64,000 bases of DNA from JACCZX01 sp963829995 (GCA_963829995.1 CAWHKW010000010.1:1-64000), one strand, 5' to 3'. Counted from the first letter of the stretch, positions 49,705-59,048 are shown. The notes: generated by a model from the letters alone, not told the origin. Numbers and translations: made by a program.

Positions 49705-51993
49705 TTAGAACGAAGTGAAGGCTGGATCGCCAATGATGTAGATCAGGCCAGTCGCCCAAGCGCGCCCCATGTAAGTCGCATCGTTAGCCGCATTCAACTG
49801 GCAGTTCAGCGGCCGTGGCGACGCGGTGGCGCGATCGTTGTATGTATCAACCAGCAACTTGTACATGCGCTGCACTTCCGGATCCGTAGTCGTGACACGC
49901 TGGTTCCACAGCTTGTCAAACATGAAGACGATGTTCGCCAGAATCTTGTCGGTGCCCGCCTGGGTGGCCGGCGTGTCTGCCAGCGTCACCATCGGCAACA
50001 ACAGGCGGTCGGCCACAGGTTTCGCCAAGTCAGCCTGCACCCATCTGCAGGCATTCTGCACGGCCGCGCCATCGAGCGCGGCTACCTGACTGGACGTGAA
50101 GTTTTGCGCCATCGAGGTGCGAGTGATGCCGTCGAATTCAGAGAACTGCAGGGCCGCCCCGGCGTAGGGATTATTGAAACCGGCATGGGCCGACCCCATC
50201 ACCCCGATGAACTTCCGATTCATCCTTCCAGCCGACAGCAAGTTCCCGGGTCCGACGGCAGCAAGAGAGGTTGCACGCTGCGCGCTGACCGTGCCGCTGA
50301 TGCCGGTGGCGCGAGCCTGCTTGCTCAGCATCAGATCGACTAACAGGCTCTTGACTTGGTACCCGCCGGCCGCGAAACGTGCAGCGAGCTCTTTGAACTC
50401 TTCTTGCTGGGCGTTGTACGCCGCCGCTCGGGCATCAGCGTCCGGTCCAGTGGTATCCGTGTCCGGCTGCAGCACATTACGGTGGAACAAGGCCTTGTAC
50501 CAAAAGCCCACCGCACCTATCGCGAAGCGTGGATCGGCTGCCATCTGGTCGCCGAGCCACTCGGCTGCCTTTGGATTGTTGTATCCGTTCGGCATCGCGG
50601 TGCTGCCAAAGCCTGGCGCCTTGCTGTCGCGGAACCAGTTGTCACCCATCCTGTAGAACTCATTGCCCTTGGCATCGTTCATGTAGTTGGTCGACAGGTA
50701 GACGTTCGGCAACGCGTGCGCCGTCGCACCTGCGCCCATCGGGCGGAATCGATTTTCGGGCGCCCAGTTCTGGAACGCCGCTGCCATCGGATCCATGATG
50801 TCGTGGCAGACGGCGCAACCAGGGTTGTCCATCACTGTGACCCTGAACTGTCCATCCTCAAGCGGCCGCGACGCCAACAGCGGGATGTACACGCCAAGGA
50901 AGCGGCTCACCATCTCGCTGACGCGGTGACGGTTGCGGTTGGTTTCGGTGGTCGGAAAGCGGTCGAGCATCGCATGCGTCGTCATCACACCGGCCTGCTC
51001 GCGATTGCCGCCAAGCCGAGCTTCCGGGATGACCGCCGGCAGAAACTCGTTGTCATCCGCCGGGTTCATGAACGTGCCCGTCACCTGCGCGCCGAGCAAC
51101 GGTGCGGTCACGCCATTCATAACGGTGTATTTACCCGCAACGATATCGGTCCAGGGCCGATCGTTCTTCACGATGTACTTCATCATGTTGATCGGCTCGT
51201 TACGGATCGTTGTTTCGAATCGTGCACGAACACCCGCCGGCGGGTTGTTGTTGTTGATCACATCTGCAGCCAGCGGGAAGTCGGCGGGGTCCAGGCCACG
51301 ATCGTTGCCGAACACCACGACACCGTTGGTCAGGAATTGAACTTGTCCGGCTTCATTCAGGAAGGCGTCGAACACGGGACCGTTGTCCATGTAAGCACGG
51401 ATCTGCTGACGCAGCACGGCCTCGCCGCCTCCCGCTACGGCCGCTGATTCAGTAGCCGAGGGATTGCGTCCAGCAAATAGAACGGACGCTTTCTGCAGCG
51501 TCGTCGCGTTATCTGCAAACTTGACTTCGTTCCAGAACTGACCGGTCGCCAGTACTTCAGTGCTGCAGCTCTCTTTCAGCTTCGGAAGCAGCGCCGCGAG
51601 ATCCTTGTATTGCTGCGAGTTCGCGTCGCCGTAAACCTTGCCGCCGGTATGGGTCGGCAAGCCGATCGATTTCGACATCAGCAGATCGCTATTGGCGGCC
51701 GCGAATGTGCGCAGCACGCCGTAGTTCATCTCCACTGAACCGCCGGCTGCGAATACGAGCCGCGTACCGCTGGCGACCGCGCCTGCACGGTGGCACACAA
51801 CGCACGTGCTGCTCATGCTCGGCCACACCGTCGCAGTGAAAGCCTGCGGCGGCGTTGCGCACGTTGCGGCAGCTGTTTGCGCCGGCGCCGGTGCTGCCGT
51901 GGTGTTTCCTGTATCACCACCACCGCACCCCGAAAGCGCGCCCACCACTGCGAGCAGTGGGATCGCGATGCGTGCGTTAAGTCTGTCCGTCAT
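49705..51993 (-). CDS. Large exported lipoprotein with two haem c motifs (DUF1501 partner)
   Basis: A 762-residue protein with a lipobox (LSGCGGG, Cys about residue 23) and a Gly/Thr/Ala spacer. The first haem motif is STCVVCHRAG (about residues 63-70) and the second is GCAVCHDIMDPM (about 391-398). After the second motif the chain continues with AAAFQNWAPENRFRP and a long alpha-rich region. The layout resembles the planctomycete/proteobacterial DUF1588/DUF1592-type proteins that occur beside DUF1501 genes, but I could not match each domain. It ends 28 bp before the DUF1501 start on the same strand, so the two are probably one operon. The electron donor and role are unknown. The 280 bp upstream (51994-52273) hold the promoter but no clear motif. 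Confidence 0.78.
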   Translation of the reverse strand: MTDRLNARIAIPLLAVVGALSGCGGGDTGNTTAAPAPAQTAAATCATPPQAFTATVWPSMSSTCVVCHRAGAVASGTRLVFAAGGSVEMNYGVLRTFAAANSDLLMSKSIGLPTHTGGKVYGDANSQQYKDLAALLPKLKESCSTEVLATGQFWNEVKFADNATTLQKASVLFAGRNPSATESAAVAGGGEAVLRQQIRAYMDNGPVFDAFLNEAGQVQFLTNGVVVFGNDRGLDPADFPLAADVINNNNPPAGVRARFETTIRNEPINMMKYIVKNDRPWTDIVAGKYTVMNGVTAPLLGAQVTGTFMNPADDNEFLPAVIPEARLGGNREQAGVMTTHAMLDRFPTTETNRNRHRVSEMVSRFLGVYIPLLASRPLEDGQFRVTVMDNPGCAVCHDIMDPMAAAFQNWAPENRFRPMGAGATAHALPNVYLSTNYMNDAKGNEFYRMGDNWFRDSKAPGFGSTAMPNGYNNPKAAEWLGDQMAADPRFAIGAVGFWYKALFHRNVLQPDTDTTGPDADARAAAYNAQQEEFKELAARFAAGGYQVKSLLVDLMLSKQARATGISGTVSAQRATSLAAVGPGNLLSAGRMNRKFIGVMGSAHAGFNNPYAGAALQFSEFDGITRTSMAQNFTSSQVAALDGAAVQNACRWVQADLAKPVADRLLLPMVTLADTPATQAGTDKILANIVFMFDKLWNQRVTTTDPEVQRMYKLLVDTYNDRATASPRPLNCQLNAANDATYMGRAWATGLIYIIGDPAFTSF

Positions 51994-52273
51994 TGTTCTC
52001 TCCCTAAGGGATTTGCAAGGCTTACCGGAGGCAAACTGTGCCTGCGTTCGAGTAAAAAATAACTCGTGGGGAAGGATGATTCGTCACTACCCTTTGGTTT
52101 TCCGCGGCATCGCTAAAGCCGCGTATTTGCTGGGCTTTGGCGCATCGGTTAATCCGATCGGATTAGCGTGAAATCAGGTCGGACGCTCGCTGGAATTCGG
52201 GCAGGTTTTGCGTTGTTTTCGAGGTGAGTTTTTCTTCGATGTTTAACAAGATCGCAGTGATAGAGTCGATCGC

Positions 52274-52963
52274 ATGTCGATCTCCGCCGCGATGCGTCGC
52301 TTTACTCTGGCGCACCCACACATTGTCGTAGTTCCGGCCGAGGCGCTCGATGAGCACGGGCTCGAGCCGGAGTTCGCCGAGCTGTTGGTCGCCGAGGGAC
52401 GCCTGTCAGCGGAGCAAATTGATTGCCTCGAGCGCGGCACCGCGCTGTACTGGCAACGTTGCCGCGATCTGTTCGCGCGCGCTCCCGCCACATGGTTTCC
52501 GCCGCGCCAGGCGAATCTTCTGATCCTCTCCGAGCAGCGCGGCATACTTCCGTACATGGAGCCGTTCATCGGAACGACTTCGTTGTTGTACGCATCCGAC
52601 CTGAACACGCATCCCGAGTATGTCGCTTACATGTTGGTGCACGTAGACCGACTGGCGATGCTGAAGTCAGTGCGTGCGGCGCTCGTTTGCAACCTGAGTT
52701 ACTGGTTCGACCGCGACGATGCGAGCCGAAGCGCGTTCGCTAGCGCCGCAGCGGGCGCGAAGCGGCCGGATGCGCAGTGTTTCACTGCACTGGCAGGTGC
52801 GTTCGACTGGATCGACCAGCTTTTTCACGTTCCGCTGCGCGAACCGCAACACGACATCACCGAGCCCTATCTGGAGATCGTTGACGGCGCCCAACTGTAC
52901 GCGCCGAAGCGCTTGCAGCCGCAGGTGACGGCGCTCTGCGAGAGTGCCGACGAAAGCCGTTAG
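52274..52963 (+). CDS. Hypothetical protein, first of an unfamiliar overlapping pair
   Basis: A 229-residue predicted soluble protein, not recognised. It has no signal peptide or membrane helix. It starts MSISAAMRRFTLAHPHIVVV; later stretches are EFAELLVAEGRLSAEQIDCL, an aromatic LYWQRCRDLFARAPATWFPP, and LPYMEPFIGTTSLLYASDLN. The mix of acidic and aromatic residues suggests a helical fold. Its end overlaps the start of the next gene by 20 bp (GTG/ATG region near 52944), so the two are translationally coupled and may act together. GC content is like the core genes. Confidence 0.7.
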   Translation: MSISAAMRRFTLAHPHIVVVPAEALDEHGLEPEFAELLVAEGRLSAEQIDCLERGTALYWQRCRDLFARAPATWFPPRQANLLILSEQRGILPYMEPFIGTTSLLYASDLNTHPEYVAYMLVHVDRLAMLKSVRAALVCNLSYWFDRDDASRSAFASAAAGAKRPDAQCFTALAGAFDWIDQLFHVPLREPQHDITEPYLEIVDGAQLYAPKRLQPQVTALCESADESR

Positions 52964-53951
52964 CAATGCCGTGCAAATCACTGCACCGGCTGGTGTGCCC
53001 GCGCGCTCACCAACGGTCGATGCCCTGTGCGATTGGCTGCAGCAAACGCGTGCCCAAGTCATCGTCGTGGCGCCCGAAGGTACGACGGTGTGGTCCCCGG
53101 AAATGAAAGATCCGCGCTGGATGCGGCGCGCGCTGGTCAATGCCACCGATGCTGCCGTCGCGAGTTTGCACGAGGACTTGCGCACGATAGATGAGCGCTC
53201 CCGGCAATTTCTCGAGCGCTTGACCGATGTCGACTCGCTGCCGAAGAGTTACGCCGTGCTGGAGACCGGAGGCGGCACCTACCTAGATCCCGCCCGGCGC
53301 TTGATGGTCCACAAGTTGAAACAGGAAGGCTTCGACTATCTGACGGCGCCCGCGCCGCTCTACTTCCGGCTGTTCCTCGGCGCACGCGTCATGCACGAGT
53401 GGGGGCATCTGGCACATGCTGCGAAATTCCTGCGTGTGGCCGACGAGGATAAGTCGGCCTACAAAGAAGCTCGCTCTGAACTTGGCGATTGTTTTGTGCG
53501 CGCTATCGCGGCGATGCCAGAGCGAGTGCGCGCCACGGATGCACAAACAGCGGGTCTCGCGTTAAGCTCGAAGGAACTCCCACCACTCCTTGCGCGAAAA
53601 ACGCTCGGGCGGGTCGGCGACTACCTGTCGAACCTGATGTGCTCAAAACTGCTACCAGGTGAGGAGATGCAGGCGTATGTCCGCACCAACGTGCACCATC
53701 ATTTCGACGAAAAACTGGGGCTGGTCAGCGAGCTAGCGCGCTACTCATTCGAGGTGCATTACCTGGCGCTGGCCAACCTGCCCAGGTCGTACTTCTTCAA
53801 CACATCTCGTTTCGTCGACTACTTTATCGACGGCGGAATCATCACCGAAGAGAACACGAACGCGCTTTTCGACGCCGCAGGACGCGTGCTCGCCTGCTAT
53901 TCGATCGATGAGTCAAAACTCGCGCTTACGGCTGCAGCAACTTGTAGTTGA
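52944..53951 (+). CDS. Hypothetical protein with HEWGH zinc-metalloprotease motif
   Basis: A 335-residue predicted soluble protein with the sequence RVMHEWGHLAHAAKFL (about residues 148-163), which fits the HExxH zincin active site (His-Glu-Trp-Gly-His). A candidate third ligand is the Glu in KEARSELGDCFVRA, about 25 residues downstream, the usual gluzincin spacing. Other parts are AVLETGGGTYLDPARRLMVH, EEMQAYVRTNVHHHFDEKL and ELARYSFEVHYLALANLP. No signal peptide or membrane helix is seen, so it would act in the cytosol unless the start is wrong. It overlaps the preceding unknown gene by 20 bp and the convergent dsbB-like gene by 26 bp. Family not recognised. Confidence 0.7.
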   Translation: MPTKAVSNAVQITAPAGVPARSPTVDALCDWLQQTRAQVIVVAPEGTTVWSPEMKDPRWMRRALVNATDAAVASLHEDLRTIDERSRQFLERLTDVDSLPKSYAVLETGGGTYLDPARRLMVHKLKQEGFDYLTAPAPLYFRLFLGARVMHEWGHLAHAAKFLRVADEDKSAYKEARSELGDCFVRAIAAMPERVRATDAQTAGLALSSKELPPLLARKTLGRVGDYLSNLMCSKLLPGEEMQAYVRTNVHHHFDEKLGLVSELARYSFEVHYLALANLPRSYFFNTSRFVDYFIDGGIITEENTNALFDAAGRVLACYSIDESKLALTAAATCS

Positions 53952-54501
53952 AAGTGTGGCACTCGCCGAACCCGCATTGCAGAATCACCGAGATCAGGTT
54001 GACCACGCAGATTGCGATTACGTAGAGGCTCAGGACGTCGGCGATCTTGCGGATCGCCGGAAACTCCGCCACTTCGGCTTTGCGCAAGTACTCGTCGCCG
54101 CCGAGGATCGCCAGCTTGATTGCGTACGCTGTCAGCAGGCTTAACGCGATGATGATCGACCACACAGGCATATGGATGCCGAGTATTGCGCTGCCGATGT
54201 ATTCGTGGCCCGGACGCGGATAAATATCGAGCAGGCTTTGACGCACCGCGATGACCAGCAGGACGATGGCAAACAGCAGGCTAAAGCCGGTGTTCTGATA
54301 CGAGAACCCGCGCCGGAAATTCAGCATGATGCCGAAGCACACGCCCAGCATGGCCACGCGCTCCAGCAGGCAGAGCGGGCAAGGCAGCTCGCCTTTCACA
54401 TATTGCAGCGTCATTGCCGTTGTCAGAATCCCGGCGATCACGAACATCACGATCAACAGGTAGACGTAGTTCAGGAGCGCGAGCACTCGTTGCGCTGTCA
54501 T
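53926..54501 (-). CDS. DsbB-like membrane protein with unusual cysteine arrangement
   Basis: A 191-residue multi-helix membrane protein. The first quinone-side pair is present as GELPCPLCLLERVAMLGVC (CPLC, about residue 41). The following blocks match the DsbB family, including ILGIHMPVW in the place of the second periplasmic loop. But that loop has no cysteine. Instead, two cysteines sit in the extreme C-terminus (LQCGFGECHTFNYKLL). Two extra helices lie before it. DsbB normally re-oxidises DsbA through two loop pairs; here the second pair seems relocated, so this may be a distinct DsbB-type quinone:disulfide carrier. The ATG at 54501 overlaps the stop of the next upstream small gene (ATGA). 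No dsbA is in the window. Confidence 0.75.
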   Translation of the reverse strand: MTAQRVLALLNYVYLLIVMFVIAGILTTAMTLQYVKGELPCPLCLLERVAMLGVCFGIMLNFRRGFSYQNTGFSLLFAIVLLVIAVRQSLLDIYPRPGHEYIGSAILGIHMPVWSIIIALSLLTAYAIKLAILGGDEYLRKAEVAEFPAIRKIADVLSLYVIAICVVNLISVILQCGFGECHTFNYKLLQP

Positions 54502-54704
54502 CCTGCGCTCCTCTGCCGCAGGCCTTGAAGTTCGGTCTGGATCCAAGGCATCCTGAATCCGTACTCGGGGCTGTAGATTTCAAACAAGAAAAGCCCGATC
54601 GACAAGGCAAGACAAAGGACAACCAGCGCCACCGCCAATGACCGGCGGCCGATCCAGCCGCAGATCAGCGCCAGCGTCATCGTTGCGAAGACTGCGACCA
54701 TCAT
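54498..54704 (-). CDS. Small membrane protein of unknown function upstream of dsbB-like gene
   Basis: A 68-residue protein with two predicted membrane helices (about residues 2-18 and 22-43, LAVALVVLCLALSIGLFLFE) and a polar tail ending LQGLRQRSAG. Its stop overlaps the dsbB-like ATG by 4 bp, so they are coupled and probably function together in the membrane. Upstream, 15 bp separate it from the broken HD-GYP-like copy 3. Not recognised further. Confidence 0.7.
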   Translation of the reverse strand: MMVAVFATMTLALICGWIGRRSLAVALVVLCLALSIGLFLFEIYSPEYGFRMPWIQTELQGLRQRSAG

Positions 54705-54718
54705 GAATGCTTCTCCAT

Positions 54719-56502
54719 CTACCTTCTGTCCGCAATCAGCGCTTCCATGCGCGCGCGGGCGCGTACATATTCGTGTTCGTTAGCGCCCTCGGCCAGAAAC
54801 GCATCGAAGTCGTCGTGCTCCCAAAACTCACGCCGAACCAGATCGACAAAAGCGTTCACGAGTGGCGGATCAAACTGAGCTCCCAGCGCCTTGCTTGAGT
54901 TCGTTTAACGCCGCTTGAATCGAAAGGGGATTTGGGCGCCACGGTCGCCGGTGGGTCATCGCGTCAAACGCATCGCAGATCGAAACGATGCGAGCTTCCT
55001 CAGCAATCGCTTCGCCGCTGAGGCCGCGCGGGATAGCCGCTCCCATCGAACCGCTCGTGATGTTGCTCGGCGAGGATCGCTGCAACATCCAGAATCTTGC
55101 AGCTTCGACTTGCGCAGCAGCTCAGCTCCATACTGCGTGTGTGTGCGCATGACATGCAAGCTTCGCTGTCCGATAATCCGCGCCTCTTTTGCAGTACGCG
55201 CGCCGGGATAGCCATCATCCCAATGTTGCAAAGCTGCCCGCCCAGCGTCAGGGCACCTACGCGCTCCTCGTCCCAGCCGATGGCGGTGGCGAGGCAGCGC
55301 GAAAGCTTGGCTACGCGAAATGTTCGGTATAGATCATGCCCACTGGCGACCTCTGCGTTGATCGCCGTTTCGACGAGGTGTTGAATCCGTTGCTGAACGT
55401 TTGCCTGAAGGCGTTGTGACCTGAGCGAGCAGCGTGTCGTCAAACGCAGACGTACCCGTTTGGAGCCGCAACGACTCTGCAAGGCCTTCATACTGCAACG
55501 GCACGATTTCCGCATCGATCGGACTTCTTTTTCCACTCGACAAGTTCCTTCAGATAGTCCAATGCCTTGTCCGAATGGCCGGCGGCTTCATGTGCGTCTG
55601 CGCACAGAGCGAGATACTCGGCCACATCGATATGGTCAACACGCTTAGCGAAGTCCAGCGCACGTTCAACTGCGGCCAATCCTTTCTCAACCGCGCCGGA
55701 TCTCACATCGATCAGTCCAAGCAGCGCCTCGTGGCGCTGTGTAGTTCTCTCGCACTCCCAGCCAGCCGCGCAAAGCGACCGGATTCGTGCGCGTGGGCTT
55801 TGGCGTTCTGTAAATCACCTGTCAAAAGGTACAGATGCCCGAGGGTGTCGTGAGCGTTCGCCCTCCTGAGCGTGTCGAATCTCGTTGCGGGCACTTCGGT
55901 TGGAAGCGGTAATAGTGCGCTGCAACCCGGCTTCTGGATCTTTCAGGTGAATTGCGCAGTTCGCAAGGTTGTTGCGCGAAGCAAGCTCGAGATCCGGTAG
56001 CACGTGTTCGGTTGCCTAACTCGCGCGACCGGCTCAAGTAAACGATCGCCACGTCTAGCTGACCCATTGCTGCCCACAAATCCCCCACCCTCTTGATAGC
56101 CCAACCTTCTAGCTCAATGTTTCCAATCAGGCGCGCCAGCCTTAAAGATTCAGCATGTGCGACTGTCGCTTCGGTAAACCTGCCAAGGTCAGACAGAGCA
56201 AGCCCTTCGACTCCCTTCGCGTTGCACAGTAAGAGCCCTTGATCCAACGCGGAGGCCAGTCGCGATGCAACAGATGCCGCCTGCAACGCCTCCACAGGCT
56301 GCGCTGCAAAGAAAAAAATTCTGGCGAGCTGAATCAGAGCATCGACACTGTCCGGCGTGTGGGCATTTTCCGGCAGCGTCGTGAGATACCCCAGCGCCTC
56401 GGGAAGGTCAATGTCATTGGTCTTATCGAACTCGTCTGTGCGTGCCTTCAGACGGTCGCGCAATTCGGCAAAGGACAGCTTGGCAAGCTCGTCCTGTGTC
56501 AT
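54719..56502 (-). pseudogene. Broken paralogue of the TPR/HD-GYP-like gene (copy 3)
   Basis: A third, frameshifted copy of the gene at 45916-47697. It starts MTQDELAKLSFAELRDRLKAR at ATG 56502 and is intact for about 165 residues (TPR-like helices). It then shifts frame near 56005, 55890, 55705, 55530, 55190, 55085 and 54890, ending at a TAG at 54719 after the ARARMEALIADRR tail. The HD-GYP-like core is readable: LGGQLCNIGMMAIPARVL, then ILDVAAILAEQHHERFDGSGYP. The HD dyad is again replaced by CN, as in copy 1. It is on the opposite strand from copies 1 and 2, about 7 kb away, next to the dsbB-like operon. Confidence 0.78.
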
Positions 56503-56612
56503 TTAACGGTCCCTGTATGCAGCCGCAAATCGCAACCACGCTGTATGCAAGGCGATCACATCGGCTACCCGAGCATAGCCATTTGCTTCTACAAATGAGC
56601 AAATACAAACGC

Positions 56613-56636
56613 AAAACCCGGCCGAAGCCGGGTTTT
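56613..56636 (-). terminator. Rho-independent terminator
   Basis: A perfect hairpin of 10-bp stem and 4-nt loop (AAAACCCGGC-CGAA-GCCGGGTTTT), ending in a T run on both strands. It sits just past the stop of the 56640-56867 gene and upstream of HD-GYP-like copy 3, so it can stop transcription from the right on the minus strand. Confidence 0.85.
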
Positions 56637-56639
56637 GGT

Positions 56640-56867
56640 TTATGCCACCGCGCCTGGCGGCGCAGCAGGACCGGGCGCTGCGCGCCGGCGCAGCTGCTTA
56701 ACTGCTGCCGGTGCTGTGATGACAACGCGCTCCATCGCGATGGTTGGCATCTGGGCAGACCTAGAGGCAGATTGCATTCCGGTCACGGTGCCGCCCAGTA
56801 CGACGGTGCTCATCACGACGGCGAAGAACGCTGCGACGATACGGGCTTGGGTAGAGATGGTTTTCAT
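56640..56867 (-). CDS. Small exported protein of unknown function
   Basis: A 75-residue protein with a signal-like N-terminus (TQARIVAAFFAVVMSTVVLGG) and a short mature part with a conserved-looking MPTIAMERVVITA, ending in an Arg/Pro/Ala tail. The ATG at 56867 follows AAGGACC, a fair ribosome-binding site. A strong terminator lies directly downstream. Similar small exported proteins are common in betaproteobacteria with no known role. The longer open frame to 56975 has no signal sequence in phase and is not favoured. Confidence 0.65.
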   Translation of the reverse strand: MKTISTQARIVAAFFAVVMSTVVLGGTVTGMQSASRSAQMPTIAMERVVITAPAAVKQLRRRAAPGPAAPPGAVA

Positions 56868-57111
56868 GGTCGGTCCTTTTGTTTGGTTCGTTGCGATGGA
56901 CCGAACTGTAGGCAGCGGGACTGCTGCACGCGAGCGGCTTGCGATGAACTGCGTAAAGCGCGCCGTGAACTGCAAGCGCGCCTTCGTCGCGAAATCGGCG
57001 CTTTTTGCAGTTCATTCCGGCTTCTTGTCGTTTCGTCGCGCCGGACAGCGTTTGGGGCCGATTTTGGCGAGTCGATGGTCAACGCACCCATGGTGCGCGA
57101 TTTCACCTCAG

Positions 57112-58338
57112 TTACGCAGGTACGAAACGCGCGCCGGGCCGCCGCAGCAGCCAAATCGCGATCGAGACATTGAGCAGGTTCCATAGCAAACCGTTGATAA
57201 AGGCGGCGCGATACGAACCTGTAAGGTCGAACACCGCGCCCGACATCCAGCCGCCGAGCGCCATGCCGAACAGCGTGGCCATTAACACCAACCCAACCCG
57301 CGCGCCGGCTTCGTTTGGCGCGAAGTACTCACGCACGATGATCGCGTAGCTCGGCACGATCCCGCCCTGGAACAAACCGAACAGCGCCGACACGATGAAC
57401 AATGAGGTCACCCCGTCGAATGGGATATAGAGCAGCAACGCCACCCCTTGTAGCGCAGAGCCGAGCAGCAGCGTACGCAGACCGCCGATGTGATCGGCAA
57501 TCCATCCGGATGCGAGCCGGCTGACGATGCCGGAAGCAAGCATGATCGACAGCATCTGCGCCCCGATGGCCGGCCCGTAACCGAGATCCGCGCAATACGC
57601 GACGATATGCACCTGCGGCATCGACATCGCCACGCAACACGCCACGCCCGCGATCATCAGCAACGTCTGCAGCGCAAACGGCGAAATGCCGAGCGACCGC
57701 GGCGCACGCGAAGCAACTGGCGCGCTGGTCGCATCAACGCCCCCATGCGGCGCGGAGCGTCGCATTGCATAGGTCAGCGGCAACATCGTCAGCAGGCAAA
57801 TCGCGCCGATATACAAGTGCGCCGTTCGCCAGCCGACCGTTTCGATCAGGTGCTGCACGATCGGCGGCCACACGGCGCCCGCGAGATAGTTGCCTGAAGC
57901 GACGATCGAAACCGCAAGGCCGCGCCGCCGCACGAACCAATGCGAAATGTCCGCCAGCAACGGACCAAAGCTGGCGGAACTGCCGAGCATGCCGATCAGC
58001 AGACCCTGCACGAGCGCATACATCAACAAGCTGGACGAGAGGCTCGCTGCGACGTAGCCGATCGCCAGCGCGCATGTGGCACCGACCAGCGGCAATCGGA
58101 CGCCGTAACGGTCGGATAGCCGACCCATCATGATGCCGCCAACCCCGAAGCCGAGCATCGTCAGCGTGTAAGGAAAAGACGCCGCGGCGCGTGTAACGCC
58201 AAATTCCGCCTGTATCGCCGGCAGCGCCACGACGACCGACCACATACCGACTCCGCCGACCGTGCTCAGCGCCAGTGCCGCGAGCAGCCGGAGCCATGCA
58301 GCGCGCGAGTCGATAAGATCAACCGTCGTTGCCATCAA
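57112..58338 (-). CDS. MFS transporter
   Basis: A 408-residue membrane transporter with 12 predicted helices. Helices 2-3 are joined by GIMMGRLSDRYGVRLPLVG, the major-facilitator signature GxLxDRxGxR. The matching loop between helices 8 and 9 is RLASGWIADHIGGLRTL. The N-terminal GVGMWSVVVALPAIQAEFGVTRAAASFPYTL resembles oxalate/formate and monocarboxylate-type members of the family. Substrate unknown. It is divergent from the DUF1993 gene at 58516; the 177 bp between hold both promoters with no clear motif. The 244 bp on its other side (56868-57111) show nothing convincing. Confidence 0.88.
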   Translation of the reverse strand: MMATTVDLIDSRAAWLRLLAALALSTVGGVGMWSVVVALPAIQAEFGVTRAAASFPYTLTMLGFGVGGIMMGRLSDRYGVRLPLVGATCALAIGYVAASLSSSLLMYALVQGLLIGMLGSSASFGPLLADISHWFVRRRGLAVSIVASGNYLAGAVWPPIVQHLIETVGWRTAHLYIGAICLLTMLPLTYAMRRSAPHGGVDATSAPVASRAPRSLGISPFALQTLLMIAGVACCVAMSMPQVHIVAYCADLGYGPAIGAQMLSIMLASGIVSRLASGWIADHIGGLRTLLLGSALQGVALLLYIPFDGVTSLFIVSALFGLFQGGIVPSYAIIVREYFAPNEAGARVGLVLMATLFGMALGGWMSGAVFDLTGSYRAAFINGLLWNLLNVSIAIWLLRRPGARFVPA

Positions 58339-58515
58339 CGCGATACGCCGTCAAATTGAGCCGTATGAAGAAACGTTGGAAGTGCAAATTTTTCTGTGCC
58401 TGGCTGCCTCGCCGGGCTTCGCGGGAAGGTCTGCGATACCCAGGAAATCAGCGAGCAGTATCGCAGTAGTGCCACAGCTTATGCTTGTACATCTTCATCA
58501 ACTGGACTGAAACGA

Positions 58516-59025
58516 ATGTCGATCTCGATGCATGCCGCCTCCGTGCCCGTGTTCACGCAGATGCTCGGAAGCTTGAGCGCGCTGTTGCGCAAAGCCGAGT
58601 CTCATGCGGAGCAACGCAAGATAGACGCCGACGCGCTACTGCAAGCGCGGCTTTTCCCCGACATGTTTCCGCTGCGGCGCCAGGTCCAGATTGCGTGCGA
58701 CTTCGCGCGTGGGGTTTCGGCGCGGTTGGCCGGCGTGGAAGTGCCGTCGTCTCCCGACACCGAGAAAACATTTGCAGAGTTGCAAGCGTTGATCGACAAG
58801 ACGCTCGGCTTTATCGGAGGTTTGTCGCCCGCCCAGTTCGACAAGAGCGAAACCCGCGAAATCGTGACGCGGCCGGGCACCCCCAAAGAAAGACGCTTCA
58901 ACGGCCAGGCGTATCTACTGAGCTACGGCCTGCCGCAATTCTTCTTTCACGTCACGACTGCGTACGCGCTGTTGCGGCACAACGGCCTGGAGCTCGGCAA
59001 GGGCGACTACATGGGCAAGTATTGA
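58516..59025 (+). CDS. DUF1993 family protein
   Basis: A 169-residue predicted cytosolic helical protein. Blocks are MHAASVPVFTQMLGSLSALL, LLQARLFPDMFPLRRQVQIACDF in sense, and the C-terminal AYLLSYGLPQFFFHVTTAYALLRHNGLELGKGDY, typical of DUF1993. The family has a four-helix DinB-like fold; the role is unknown. ATG 58516 (MSISMHAAS) was chosen over a longer open frame from 58396. It is convergent with the binding-protein gene (23-bp gap). Confidence 0.85.
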   Translation: MSISMHAASVPVFTQMLGSLSALLRKAESHAEQRKIDADALLQARLFPDMFPLRRQVQIACDFARGVSARLAGVEVPSSPDTEKTFAELQALIDKTLGFIGGLSPAQFDKSETREIVTRPGTPKERRFNGQAYLLSYGLPQFFFHVTTAYALLRHNGLELGKGDYMGKY

Positions 59026-59048
59026 GAGATAGGCGCCCTTACCGTTGA

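Noticed and set aside
50356..51447. A 363-codon plus-strand open frame opposite the di-haem lipoprotein
   Set aside because: No motif and biased composition. The minus-strand gene has clear CxxCH motifs and a lipobox.
56640..56720. A second copy of the 15.4-kb palindromic element
   Set aside because: Only short GGCGCAGC-type words are shared. They are explained by Ala/Arg/Pro codons at the end of the small exported gene.
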